64,000 nt of DNA from an uncultured Chloroflexota bacterium (lineage in GTDB: Bacteria > Chloroflexota > Anaerolineae > Anaerolineales > Anaerolineaceae). Shown piece by piece: positions 35,722-45,405 of this stretch. The stretch's first letter is position 1, and each line of letters opens with the position of its first letter. A model generated the notes under the pieces. The model was not told where the DNA came from and did no database searches. It saw only the letters and a program-made list of their open reading frames with translations. The stretch lies in the NCBI GenBank assembly GCA_902786265.1, contig CADACE010000016.1, positions 27,439 through 91,438 on the forward strand, given 5' to 3'. Made by a program: the position numbers and the translations under genes.

Positions 35722-38688
35722 TTACATCGGTTCAGCCAGGATCACGCGGCGGTTGAGGTAGCCGCCATCGACAGCTTCATCCTCACAGGTGATGAGCACC
35801 AGCGCATTCGCCCGTACTTCATCCGCGATATCCGCAAACGCGTCGGCAGCGATTTTTTCGTTGGCATAGACCTTATAGACACTCATGTTGTTCCGTTTGT
35901 CATTGACCATGATATGGTCTCCGGCTTCCAGTCTGCCGAGGAAGAGGAACGGGCCTGCTTCTGTCGTATTCAGATGGTTATGTCCGGTCAGGACCGTGAC
36001 ACCCTTTCCGGGCAGGCTGCTCTGTTCCAACAGACCGATATCGCTTCCCAGCCATTCCACCGGATAGTTCCCGTTTTCTTCCGGAACCATCACGATCGTT
36101 TCAGATACATCCAATCCCGGGATCTGCAGAGTCAGTCCGGTCGTGCGATAGGCCGGCCCCTTCGTACGGGCGGGCAGCATCGTCACACGAGAGGCAGAGA
36201 ACCCTGTCCCCGGCAGCTTGATGCCATACAGCCAGATCAGATCATCATCGTCATCATCATAATGCGGCGGAGGCACCGGCACCGGAGATTTTTCCGTTGT
36301 AAGCCAGATCGCGCCGCCATTCGGCACCTCAAGGTAGAAGAGTCCGTTGTTCTCATCAAGCTTTAATGGCGTCTGATTCTCTTTGCCGTTATAGGCTTCC
36401 GTTACTTCATAGCCGTTGATACCCCGGACATAAACCCGACGGTCTTCTTTCTGATAAATAAACCCATGAGATGTCTCAGGTTCCGAGCCATCTTCATAGA
36501 CCGCCTCAATTTTATCTTCAGAGGCAGGATCGATTTTGATGATATATTTGATTTCCGGCTCGATTTCCTCAGCGGCTGAGCCATCCGGTGTCACCGCGGC
36601 ATGGCCATTGCCGGATTTGATCTGCCACACAGTCAGGTCTAAATTCTCCGGATCCGCATCCGCACTCACGATAACACCTGCCTGGCTGCCGGAAATCGTA
36701 TCCGTTACCAGAATATCCGCTTTCCCATCTGTATCTTCCGTCGTGTCAAACACCAGACCTTCGGATGTTCCCGTCAGGCTGCCTGTGATCTCCACATTTG
36801 TTTTCACAGGAGAGCCATCTTCACTAAGGTCCGTAAGAACCATTCCGACGGCGCCGGGACCCTTTGCTGTCACATCACTGCCGGTCTTAATAGTTATTTC
36901 ACCGCCGGCGTTATACAGGTCGAGACCAGAGGTTTCTGTTTCGCCGCTTTCGGAATTGACCAGAATACCGCCCTCCGCGGTGATCACTGTTTTCCCGGTA
37001 CCTTCTGAAGTTGCGTAGATACCGGCGGTATCCTGGCCGTCATCGCTTTCTTCTACAGCGATATTGCCGACGGAGACTTCAATGTTCCCGGAATCCGCGT
37101 ATGTCTCCAGCGCCTTGCCGCCGGCGTAGATATCACCGCCGATGGTAAATTTCACATCCGCGCCATCGGCAGATCCGATACGGTTTCCGTAATCTGTAAT
37201 GACATCCTCGCCAACCGAGACATTCACCTTAGATTTATCATATGCTTCTACCTCGTTGCCGTAAGACATGCTGATCTGTTCACTGACGCTGATTTCGATA
37301 TCGCTTTCCGTTTCAGCAGCTACAACAATGCCCACGGAACCTTCCGCACCGGAAGCTTCAGGTTCTTCCGCATCATCATCCGCGGCGTCTTTTGTCAAAG
37401 ATCCACTGCCGAATTCCTCCGGCTCAAACGGCTCCGGATCAAAGTCCCAATCCCCTTCAGGCGGGGTCATATCGAATTGATCCGTAATTTCTCCGTCGAC
37501 CGTGATCTTCACTACCGGTTTGGCCCCGGATGCTTCACCGCTTTCGGTTCCAGCATCCTGCGCTTCACTTCCGTCAGCATCCTCATCCGGGTCAAAGGGT
37601 TCATAGTCAGCCTGGTCATAAGTCCGGACCGAAACCCCATAGTTTTGAGCACTGATATCCCCGGTATTGACGGTAGTTGTGCCGCCGGTCGCTTCGACAT
37701 GAATTCCGGAATTACCATCCAGCGCACCGCCTTCGGGCAGGGAAACCGTCCCACCGTCATTGGTGATCTCAACCGCGGAATCAGCACCGATATGATCGCT
37801 GTTCTTTACCGTAACGTCTCCGGCAGCCGCATTGATCACAAGACCCTGATTTTCCGCGTCAATGATGGGAGCCTCCACTGTGACCGTTCCGCCCTGATCA
37901 GATAATGCAATTTCGACGCCTTTATTATCGGACAATACAGCTTCACCGGTCAGCGTGACTGTACTTGCGTTATTCAGCTCAATATCCGCACCGGTATCGC
38001 CCGCGTCAATACTGACAAAGGAGATCACTGCCTCAGCGGTTCCCTCCGCCGGTTCCTGCGGATCAGGCTCGTCATCCTCATCCGGATCATCAGGAATAAT
38101 CGGATCCGTCCAATCATCCTCAATCGGGTCGATCCAGCCATCGTCATCATCCGGAAGCGGATCCAGGTCATAATAATCTTCATCGGAACCGGTCACAAGG
38201 CTCACACCATAAGAACCGGAGAAAATGGATCCTCCCTCGAAATTCAGTGTACCGGAACCGGGGATGAGAACATCAAGGCCGGTATCATTTCCCGCAAAAA
38301 TATCTTCAACGTCAGCATTAATGGTTCCGCCATTCCGAAGATAAGCGAAGATACCATACCCGCCATGGATATTTCCGGTGGATAAATCAGCTGTACCGGC
38401 ATCTGCCATAACCGCGGCGCCGCCAAAGTCAGAAAAAACATCACTAAGTACTACAGCGGATACATTCTGATTTTTGGCTGTCATATCGATACCGAGTTTT
38501 TCCTGACCGGTGACATACACATAAAGCCAGCCGGCAGATGTCTCCGGACCATCCGGAAGGACCAGCGTATCAGTTTCCTCATATTCCACCGGTTCAGGAA
38601 GATCATCCTCAGCCAGGGCTGGGACAAAGGCAGCGGCTGCCATCAGCAGCAGGGCCAATAAAATGCTCATCAATTTATTCTGTTTCAT
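35722..38688 (-). CDS. Exported beta-helix-like protein with LPGTG motif and own C-terminal sortase domain
   Basis: 988 residues from ATG 38688 (GAGGAAAA upstream). Signal peptide ends at PALA. Residues ~40-750 are Gly/Thr/Asp-rich short strands with recurring 'VEITNDGGTVSLPEGG'-like units, suggesting a right-handed beta-helix; acidic Pro-Asp runs (~195-235) interrupt it. IKLPGTGFSASR places an LPxTG motif at 825-829, directly followed by a sortase fold: TGHNHLNTTEAGPFLFLG (His903), LVLITCEDE (Cys968) and LNRRVILAEP (Arg980/981). The His-Cys-Arg triad is complete. Substrate motif and enzyme in one chain suggest self-attachment or crosslinking. It stands 22 bases after a subtilase gene. Confidence 0.85.
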   Translation of the reverse strand: MKQNKLMSILLALLLMAAAAFVPALAEDDLPEPVEYEETDTLVLPDGPETSAGWLYVYVTGQEKLGIDMTAKNQNVSAVVLSDVFSDFGGAAVMADAGTADLSTGNIHGGYGIFAYLRNGGTINADVEDIFAGNDTGLDVLIPGSGTLNFEGGSIFSGSYGVSLVTGSDEDYYDLDPLPDDDDGWIDPIEDDWTDPIIPDDPDEDDEPDPQEPAEGTAEAVISFVSIDAGDTGADIELNNASTVTLTGEAVLSDNKGVEIALSDQGGTVTVEAPIIDAENQGLVINAAAGDVTVKNSDHIGADSAVEITNDGGTVSLPEGGALDGNSGIHVEATGGTTTVNTGDISAQNYGVSVRTYDQADYEPFDPDEDADGSEAQDAGTESGEASGAKPVVKITVDGEITDQFDMTPPEGDWDFDPEPFEPEEFGSGSLTKDAADDDAEEPEASGAEGSVGIVVAAETESDIEISVSEQISMSYGNEVEAYDKSKVNVSVGEDVITDYGNRIGSADGADVKFTIGGDIYAGGKALETYADSGNIEVSVGNIAVEESDDGQDTAGIYATSEGTGKTVITAEGGILVNSESGETETSGLDLYNAGGEITIKTGSDVTAKGPGAVGMVLTDLSEDGSPVKTNVEITGSLTGTSEGLVFDTTEDTDGKADILVTDTISGSQAGVIVSADADPENLDLTVWQIKSGNGHAAVTPDGSAAEEIEPEIKYIIKIDPASEDKIEAVYEDGSEPETSHGFIYQKEDRRVYVRGINGYEVTEAYNGKENQTPLKLDENNGLFYLEVPNGGAIWLTTEKSPVPVPPPHYDDDDDDLIWLYGIKLPGTGFSASRVTMLPARTKGPAYRTTGLTLQIPGLDVSETIVMVPEENGNYPVEWLGSDIGLLEQSSLPGKGVTVLTGHNHLNTTEAGPFLFLGRLEAGDHIMVNDKRNNMSVYKVYANEKIAADAFADIADEVRANALVLITCEDEAVDGGYLNRRVILAEPM

Positions 38689-38710
38689 TGTCTTTTCCTC
38701 CTGTCCGCTC

Positions 38711-41701
38711 TTAATTTGATCCCCAGTTGTTCCGTACATAAATGCCCGGTGAAAAATAGGCATTACCGTCAACAACCTTATAGCGCATCACCACAAAGGA
38801 ATAGTCTCTCGTATACCCGACGCAGGACCGCCTGTTCCGATTGCAGTACGGAGCAAATTCAACGTCCTTGTTTTCTCCCAATACCACAATTCCGTTCGCG
38901 TCGCCTACCGCAGCAATAGATACGGTCACATCATCTTTTGTATCAGTAAAATAGATGAGCGGATTTTCGGGCCTGGGTACTATGACAGATTTACCGAGCC
39001 GGGTCACCACAGTGCTTGAGCTGTACCACATGGCTCCCTGTGCATCATACTTATACTTCATGATGATAAACTGCTGGCCTTTGCCCTTTAATAACGACGG
39101 ATCCTTAACCATACAGGAAAATTCCCCTTTTTCGGAGGTGCACCCGGTCTGAACGGTAAAAGCATTATCCAGATTCCGGTAAAGAACATGGATTCCGTCC
39201 ACAGAAGGATCTTCCGTACAACTGATCGTTACCCCTTCTAATTTTGCCCCATACCGGCAGCTGAAAGAATCATTCAGCGGCACAAAGTATATCGGGGCGG
39301 TTTCCGTTCCATATACACGCACATTTTTCTTACGGACTACGATATCCCGATAATATTGTGCCGTAACAGAATAATTCTGCCCGTTATTCAATCCGCTTAC
39401 GGTTTGAGCAAGGTTCTCTTTATCAGCATCGATGATCCTCACTGCTTTTTTCGTTTGTAAATCATAGACTCTGTATATCACATGATTTTTATTGTCTTTC
39501 GATGACAAATGCATATTCAGGATGACACCGTTGTTCCTTATTCCCGCGGTCAGTGTTTTCGGTTTTGGGAAAGTGTAGAAATACTTTACAATTTTTACCG
39601 GCTGATCCGGCGCAATTTCAAACCAGCGCTTTATTTCCAGCCGATATAATTTACCTTCCACAAAATTTCCGGTGATATCAAGCGTTCTGAGCCCGTCACT
39701 GTCTACACTAGACTTAAACCGTACATTTTTTACTCTCTTATTATTCGAATCATAAACTCTGATCTGATATTTTTCCTGAAGGGAGGTATCTTCAAAAGTA
39801 ACGGAAACCTTCCCTTTTTCAGCTCTGACAGCGTCGTCTGAAATTTTAAACCATTTTGCCAGATTGGTCAGATCCAGCACCGGCTTACTGAATGAAAATT
39901 TATCAGTGACAATAGAATTGTATTTGTTCATCCGTTTATTGACAGATTTTGAAGTGATATCCTTCAAAATCTGGGCGGCTTTCTGAGAGCTTACTCCCGG
40001 ATATAGCTGCTTCACCAGCACAATTGACCCGCTGACCATTGGGGTTGCCATGGAAGTACCGTTCTTATAACCATAACAATTTTTTGTACAGGTTACCTGT
40101 CCCCCCCTCATATTATTGATTACAGAGGAATAGATCTGGGTGCCCGGTGCAGCAATATCAATGATTGTTTCACTGAAATTGGAATAAGAGGCAAGATAAG
40201 GATCTTTAAGATCTGTCAGCGCCGCGACTGTAAAGGCATTGGAAATGCATCCGGGAGCATTTGTCGCATCGTTATATTCTTCGTTTCCGGCAGCAACAAC
40301 CGGCAGCATCCCTGCTTCGATCATTTTGTCAAATAATTCTTTCCGGACCTTTTCAGTGCTGTCACAATATGTCTTATAGCTTCCCCCGCCGATACTCAGG
40401 TTGACCACATCGATAGCTGTCCCGCTTTTAGCGAGATCGATCAGATAATTAAAAGCTTTCGCCTGGTTTGAGGTGAAAAAACGGTAAGTACAGCATTGTG
40501 ATGAATTCTGACTGCATTTATACATTCCCAGTTCCTGAGCGGAACAATTCCAGCGGTACTCACTGGACGCAGTGACCCCGATGATCTTTGCCTGCGGAGC
40601 GACACCATCCCTGCCGGCAGCAATACCCGCCACATGAGTACCGTGGCTGTTTTTTGTTAGCCCGAGGCTCGGGAAAGAGGAACCCTGCCCGCCTTCACCT
40701 TCCGTATTGCAGACAGCGTAATAATCTCCCATAGAGGTTGAAAAACATGCCTCTTTGATAAATCGAGTATTCCCGTTATCATCCAGAAACTGTTCATGAC
40801 TGGAGAGGAAACCGGAATCGACCACAGCTATGATCATCTGATTTCCCTTCAGACCGAGTTTGTGGGCTTTTGTGATCCCGGACAGCACATCCGACTGTCC
40901 CTGTAAATTAAACTTGTTTTGTACTGTTTTGCCGCTGAGCTCTTCCTCAGGCAGTTCTTCAACGATCGGATCATCGATCCACTCGTTCCCCAGTTCAACG
41001 ACCTCAAAAAGGTCCCGGTTATCTTTCACAAAAGCAAGGATCTGTTCAAGTGTACCGGTGAGGGTGACGCATTGCAGATTTTCCAGCGGAACGGAATCCA
41101 GTCCCAGCTCTCGGGCGAGGCGGCTTTCATCCTGCTCGCTTCCGGAGCGGACCATCCCCAGGACATCAAAGTTCCGGTCCGTAAGATGGTCAAAACTTTC
41201 TTCATCCAGCATTGAATCCGCGACAAAATCCAGATACCGCACCAGGCTCGGCGCGGTGATCTTGCGGAGATCCCTACCGGAAAGGCCGAAATAGTCAGCG
41301 CCGGATTTCATCGCAGAAACATCTTTCGCGGCAGCTGAGCCGACTTTCACATCGCATACCGCATAGGAGATCCCGTCGATACTTTCCGCGAAAATGCGGG
41401 CTTCCCCCTCAGTCAGCGCTGTTATGGTACCGGTCAGAGAATCGACACTGATCACACGCTCATCCGTTACATACCACACCAAAGTCCTGAGTATGGTGTT
41501 TTCCGGTTGATAGGTCACTTGAAACGTGTAACTCTCCCCGGCCTCAAGATTCAGCGAGCTGACGCCCAGGTCGATCTTTGTGATCGGTTCATAATGGACA
41601 TAATCTCCGTCCTGCGCTGATACCGGAAGGATCAGCAAAGCAAGGCACAGTAATGCCAGCCAGATGGATATTGCAGAACAACGATGGGAATATTCTTTCA
41701 T
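38711..41701 (-). CDS. Exported S8 subtilisin-like peptidase (paralogue 1)
   Basis: 996 residues. Signal peptide ends LPVSA (cut ~29). A Big_2-like Ig domain (~40-120, DSLTGTITALTEGEARIF) and an inhibitor-like propeptide region (~200-240) precede the S8 domain: Asp295 in IIAVVDSGF, His353 in NSHGTHVAGIAAG, oxyanion Asn473 in AAGNEEYND and Ser550 in NGTSMATP. The triad is intact. About 400 residues of beta-rich domains follow, ending NNWGSN. It is ~50% identical by eye to the gene at 42211, including domain order. AAGGAGA precedes the ATG. Role: extracellular protein degradation. Confidence 0.93.
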   Translation of the reverse strand: MKEYSHRCSAISIWLALLCLALLILPVSAQDGDYVHYEPITKIDLGVSSLNLEAGESYTFQVTYQPENTILRTLVWYVTDERVISVDSLTGTITALTEGEARIFAESIDGISYAVCDVKVGSAAAKDVSAMKSGADYFGLSGRDLRKITAPSLVRYLDFVADSMLDEESFDHLTDRNFDVLGMVRSGSEQDESRLARELGLDSVPLENLQCVTLTGTLEQILAFVKDNRDLFEVVELGNEWIDDPIVEELPEEELSGKTVQNKFNLQGQSDVLSGITKAHKLGLKGNQMIIAVVDSGFLSSHEQFLDDNGNTRFIKEACFSTSMGDYYAVCNTEGEGGQGSSFPSLGLTKNSHGTHVAGIAAGRDGVAPQAKIIGVTASSEYRWNCSAQELGMYKCSQNSSQCCTYRFFTSNQAKAFNYLIDLAKSGTAIDVVNLSIGGGSYKTYCDSTEKVRKELFDKMIEAGMLPVVAAGNEEYNDATNAPGCISNAFTVAALTDLKDPYLASYSNFSETIIDIAAPGTQIYSSVINNMRGGQVTCTKNCYGYKNGTSMATPMVSGSIVLVKQLYPGVSSQKAAQILKDITSKSVNKRMNKYNSIVTDKFSFSKPVLDLTNLAKWFKISDDAVRAEKGKVSVTFEDTSLQEKYQIRVYDSNNKRVKNVRFKSSVDSDGLRTLDITGNFVEGKLYRLEIKRWFEIAPDQPVKIVKYFYTFPKPKTLTAGIRNNGVILNMHLSSKDNKNHVIYRVYDLQTKKAVRIIDADKENLAQTVSGLNNGQNYSVTAQYYRDIVVRKKNVRVYGTETAPIYFVPLNDSFSCRYGAKLEGVTISCTEDPSVDGIHVLYRNLDNAFTVQTGCTSEKGEFSCMVKDPSLLKGKGQQFIIMKYKYDAQGAMWYSSSTVVTRLGKSVIVPRPENPLIYFTDTKDDVTVSIAAVGDANGIVVLGENKDVEFAPYCNRNRRSCVGYTRDYSFVVMRYKVVDGNAYFSPGIYVRNNWGSN

Positions 41702-41848
41702 TGTCTCTCCTTAAATTTATTCACAAAATAAATCACAGTTGTTAAAAGCCTGTCCAAATATATGAGATACAACACGGAAGTCCGGGTAAAAGGCGGAGCC
41801 GGAGCTTCATTTTGCAGCAGCGGTTCAGTCTTCGCGAGCTAAGTCCGA

Positions 41849-41932
41849 TCAGATACTTAAACTTCCATCATTATTTTTTGCAATTTCAATGCCATAATCT
41901 GAATCATAGTATTCGCCATATGTCAAATACAT
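41849..41932 (-). pseudogene. Remnant of an M4-peptidase C-terminus
   Basis: Twenty-seven codons and a stop whose centre, YDSDYGIEIA, is identical to the C-terminal end of the M4 peptidase at 45406 (SYDSDYGIEIAGG). Nothing else of an M4 gene remains upstream. The DNA match around it is also clear. It marks a deleted second M4 copy between the two subtilase genes. The rest of the 41702-42210 gap holds a short in-frame ORF and the terminator segment below. Confidence 0.75.
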
Positions 41933-42063
41933 TTAATAAACCTGCAATATAAGGGGGTATTTCCCGATAACAGACACTGCCGGCAACCGGCGGCAGGGCA
42001 AACTATACCGCTGTTTTTTCATAAGAGCTTCTCTGCAGCTCTCAGCCTTTGCCCTTTAAAAAG

Positions 42064-42148
42064 ATACAGTCACCGGACTGCCGAAAAACGGCTCACGGTG
42101 ACTGTATTTTTTTATTTTATTATTCTTCAGATATCTGAAACAGATGCC
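42064..42148 (-). repeat. Duplicated intergenic terminator segment, copy B
   Basis: Contains a cruciform-like hairpin: outer perfect 12-bp stem ATACAGTCACCG/CGGTGACTGTAT and inner GCCG/CGGC. T tracts flank it on both strands, so it can end transcription of the downstream S8 gene at 42211. It aligns over 85 bases with 35625-35709. Confidence 0.8.
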
Positions 42149-42210
42149 ATAGGACACCGGAAATAACATTTAAAGCAGCGTATACTGTTTCACGCCTTTT
42201 CTTTCCGATC

Positions 42211-45200
42211 CTATTTCGGTCCCCAGATGTTGGAGGCGAGATATGCGGACGAATACATCTTCTTCCCCGCTTCATTTATCTCATAATTCATGATCAGGAA
42301 TAATTTGTCATTGGTGTCTGACAATTTCCCGGTACAGGAGGCTCCCGGGGATTCACAGAATTTAGTGAAAATATCCGGTGATGTGAGATCCACAAGCAAA
42401 ACACTGATATTATCTTTGCCTACGGAGATCTCTATGTTATTTTTATCCTTAAAATAAATCAGCGGATAGTCGGCTAACTCCACTTTTCCTTCATACGGAC
42501 GGGTTTCAACATCGCCATACCCCGGCCGTATGGACCCATCTTTCTCCTGTTTATAATACATGACCATAAACTGATGCGTATTTTTTCTGATCGCCGGATC
42601 TGCTATCTCTGCAGAGAATTCCCCTTTTTTCGAAATGATCCCTCCGGCCGGTTTAAATTGATTCTCGTCAGCAGAACGATAAAGGACTGCGATACCGTCC
42701 AACGTCGGATGTTCCGTACAGGAAACAGATACAGAGCTGCCTTTCTCTCTGATAGTACAGTTACTTGCAGTACCCATCGGTATAAACCAGACCTTTTCGG
42801 ATTCGGTTCCGCAGACACGGACACGTTTTTTATCCGCGATGACGTCACGATAATACTGTGCGGTCACATAATATTTCTGTCCGTTAACCAATCCGAAGAC
42901 GACCTTATAGCTGTTGTTAGCATCGGGATCCACACTTTGTATCAATTGTCCCGTATCGGACTCATATATTTTATAAGTGATACGATTCTGACTGTCTTTC
43001 GGAAGATAAACGTTCAGAAAAGCACCGCTGTTAAAGGGTACAGCAGTCAGAGATTGGGATAAGGTCCGCGAAACGGGAAGCGGCATAAAATATTTTACGG
43101 CTTTTATTTCCTGCCCTCCGGCTGTTTTCCGAAGGATCTCAACCCGATACAGAGTCCCTTCTTTAAAATTTCCTTTTCCGTCGATCTCGAGCGTTGAATG
43201 ATAATTGTCAGTCGGGTATATACGATATTTCACATTTTTCAGCCACGTTTTTGCATTGCTTTCACGAATTCTGATCTTTATATCAGCTTTGGAATCAGGT
43301 TCAAAAAATGTAATTTTCACCTTCTGTCCTTCGGTTGTGACCGCGCTGTCAGGTATCAGTAATTTGCCTGCGATTTTTCTCAGGTCAAGGACCGGTTTGC
43401 TGAAATTAAATTTATAATCTATCAATTTATTATCCGCAGTTACCCGTTGGCTGACAGTTTTTTCAGATATGTCTTTCAGAAATTTTCCCGCATTCTGTGA
43501 TGACATAGCCGGATAAAGCTGCCTGACCAGAGCAATAGCGCCGGTGACCATAGGCGCAGAGAAGGAAGTACCGTTCATGTATCCATAGCAGTCTTTTGTG
43601 CAGGTTATTTTCAGGGTTTTCGTATCCATATTGACCGCATCGGAAGAATAGATCCCGGTTCCCGGAGCCGCGATATCAATATTCGGTTTATTAAAATCAG
43701 AGTAAGATGCAAGAAAAGGATTTTTATGGTTCGTAAGGGCGGCAACCGTATAAGCATTCGAGATACATGCAGGCAAGTTGACACCGTCATTGAATCCATC
43801 GTTTCCTGCAGCAACCACCGGCAGTATACCGGCTTCATTTAACTTGTCAAAGTATCTCTTATAAAACGACTCCTCGCTGTCACATATCTCCGTATACCCC
43901 CTGGTACTGCTTATTGGTGCGCCGAAACTCATATTGACAGCATCGATCTTTGTCCCATTTTTCGCCAGTTCAAGCAGATAATCAAAAGCTCTTGCCTGAT
44001 CCGAGCTCGTAAAACGGGTATTGCAGCACAGGTCTGAATCCGGGGCGCATCGGTAATTCTTTTTTTCGCTTTCAGAACAGGTCCAGCGCATTTCACTTGC
44101 AGCCTGGATCCCGATGATATGCGCGTCTGGAGCGACCCCATCCCGTCCGGCGGCAACCCCCGCGACATGTGTGCCATGATTAAACTTGTCTTTTCTGTAT
44201 ACTTTGTCCAGATTTAAAGATGCACCCCTGCCATCATCGATCGCACCATCTTTACAAGCCGAATAATAGTCATTCCCGCTGATTTTTCCTGTAACAGAAA
44301 AACAGGCTTCTTTGATGAAACGGCCTTTCCCGTTTCTGTCCCTGAACTGTTCGTGGCTGCTTACAAACCCGGTATCGATAATAGCGATCGTTCTTCCGGA
44401 CCCGGTCAGGCCGATATTATGCGCCGCTGTAAAGCTTGATAATTCATCAGCGCGTCCTTTCAGATTGAATTTACCCTCAACAGTCTTGCCGCTGATTTCT
44501 TCTTCGCCGGGATCCGTCAACGGATCATCGAACCATGTATTTCTAATTTCGGTGATCTCAATAAGATCACTGTTGTCTTTGATAAAGGCCAGCAGCTGTT
44601 TCAAAGTACCCCGCAGTGTGACGCTCTGCAGATTCCGCAGCGGTTCGGAGGCTAAGCCCAGTTCGATCGCTTTCCGGCTTTCAGACTCTTCACTTCCCGG
44701 CCTGACGAATGCCAGCACATCATAAGATCTTCCGGAAAGCCCTTCAAAAGACTCCTCATCCATCACCGAATCCGCGGCAAAATCCAGATACCGCACCAGG
44801 CTCTGCGCAGTGATTTTGCTGAGATCACGTTGGGAAAGGCCGATAAAATCAGATCCGGATTTCATCACAGACGCGTCTTTTGCGGAGGAAGTCCCGACTT
44901 TCACATCGCATACAGCATAGGAGACACCGTCGATGCTTTCCGCAAAAATGCGCGCTTCGCCATCAGACAAAGCTGTTACGGTATTTGCCAGGGGATCGAT
45001 ACGGATCACGCGCTCATCCGTCACATACCAGTCCAGAGTCTCAAGAATATTGTTTTCCGGTTCAAATGTCACATGAAAAGTGTAGCTTTCCCCTGCCGCA
45101 AGCTCCAGTGAGGTGACCCCAAGGTCGACCTTCGTGATCGGTGCATAACGGTAATGGTCCTCGTCCTGCGCAGAAACGGGAAAGATAAACAACGTAAGGC

Positions 45201-45255
45201 ACAGCAAAACCAGCTGCATGAAAAACACAGAAAAACGATGGCTTTCTTTCGTCAT
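42211..45255 (-). CDS. Exported S8 subtilisin-like peptidase (paralogue 2)
   Basis: 1014 residues. Signal peptide ends FPVSA. Same layout as its neighbour at 38711: Ig-like domain (~40-120), pro-region, S8 domain with Asp294 (AIIDTGF), His360 (FNHGTHVAG), Asn in AAGNDGFND and Ser564 (NGTSFSAP), then ~430 residues of beta domains. A Cys-rich insert (WTCSESEKKNYRCAP...LCC, ~391-411) near the active site occurs in both paralogues and may form disulfides. GAGGAT precedes the ATG. It probably follows the M4 gene on one transcript; the 150-base gap holds a hairpin. Confidence 0.93.
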   Translation of the reverse strand: MTKESHRFSVFFMQLVLLCLTLFIFPVSAQDEDHYRYAPITKVDLGVTSLELAAGESYTFHVTFEPENNILETLDWYVTDERVIRIDPLANTVTALSDGEARIFAESIDGVSYAVCDVKVGTSSAKDASVMKSGSDFIGLSQRDLSKITAQSLVRYLDFAADSVMDEESFEGLSGRSYDVLAFVRPGSEESESRKAIELGLASEPLRNLQSVTLRGTLKQLLAFIKDNSDLIEITEIRNTWFDDPLTDPGEEEISGKTVEGKFNLKGRADELSSFTAAHNIGLTGSGRTIAIIDTGFVSSHEQFRDRNGKGRFIKEACFSVTGKISGNDYYSACKDGAIDDGRGASLNLDKVYRKDKFNHGTHVAGVAAGRDGVAPDAHIIGIQAASEMRWTCSESEKKNYRCAPDSDLCCNTRFTSSDQARAFDYLLELAKNGTKIDAVNMSFGAPISSTRGYTEICDSEESFYKRYFDKLNEAGILPVVAAGNDGFNDGVNLPACISNAYTVAALTNHKNPFLASYSDFNKPNIDIAAPGTGIYSSDAVNMDTKTLKITCTKDCYGYMNGTSFSAPMVTGAIALVRQLYPAMSSQNAGKFLKDISEKTVSQRVTADNKLIDYKFNFSKPVLDLRKIAGKLLIPDSAVTTEGQKVKITFFEPDSKADIKIRIRESNAKTWLKNVKYRIYPTDNYHSTLEIDGKGNFKEGTLYRVEILRKTAGGQEIKAVKYFMPLPVSRTLSQSLTAVPFNSGAFLNVYLPKDSQNRITYKIYESDTGQLIQSVDPDANNSYKVVFGLVNGQKYYVTAQYYRDVIADKKRVRVCGTESEKVWFIPMGTASNCTIREKGSSVSVSCTEHPTLDGIAVLYRSADENQFKPAGGIISKKGEFSAEIADPAIRKNTHQFMVMYYKQEKDGSIRPGYGDVETRPYEGKVELADYPLIYFKDKNNIEISVGKDNISVLLVDLTSPDIFTKFCESPGASCTGKLSDTNDKLFLIMNYEINEAGKKMYSSAYLASNIWGPK

Positions 45256-45303
45256 TGTCTATATCCTCAGCTTTTTCAGAGAATACCGATAAACTTTCCG
45301 GAG

Positions 45304-45357
45304 TTTTCGGGAACTGCTTCAGATCTTCATGAACGAAACCTGAAACAATCCCGAAAA
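45304..45357. other. Intergenic hairpin between M4 and S8 genes
   Basis: TTTTCGGGA / TCCCGAAAA 9-bp stem with an inner TTCAG/CTGAA stem. It lacks a T tract on the minus strand, so it may be a partial terminator or a processing site. Confidence 0.5.
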
Positions 45358-45405
45358 ACCATAAATCAACCATCCATATTCTTCTGTATATGATTAATGT
45401 TTTTG

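Noticed and set aside
41958..42037. Small minus-strand ORF starting MKKQRYSLPC before the M4 remnant
   Set aside because: It has a weak ribosome site, no signal peptide and ends just before the remnant; more likely debris of the deleted gene.
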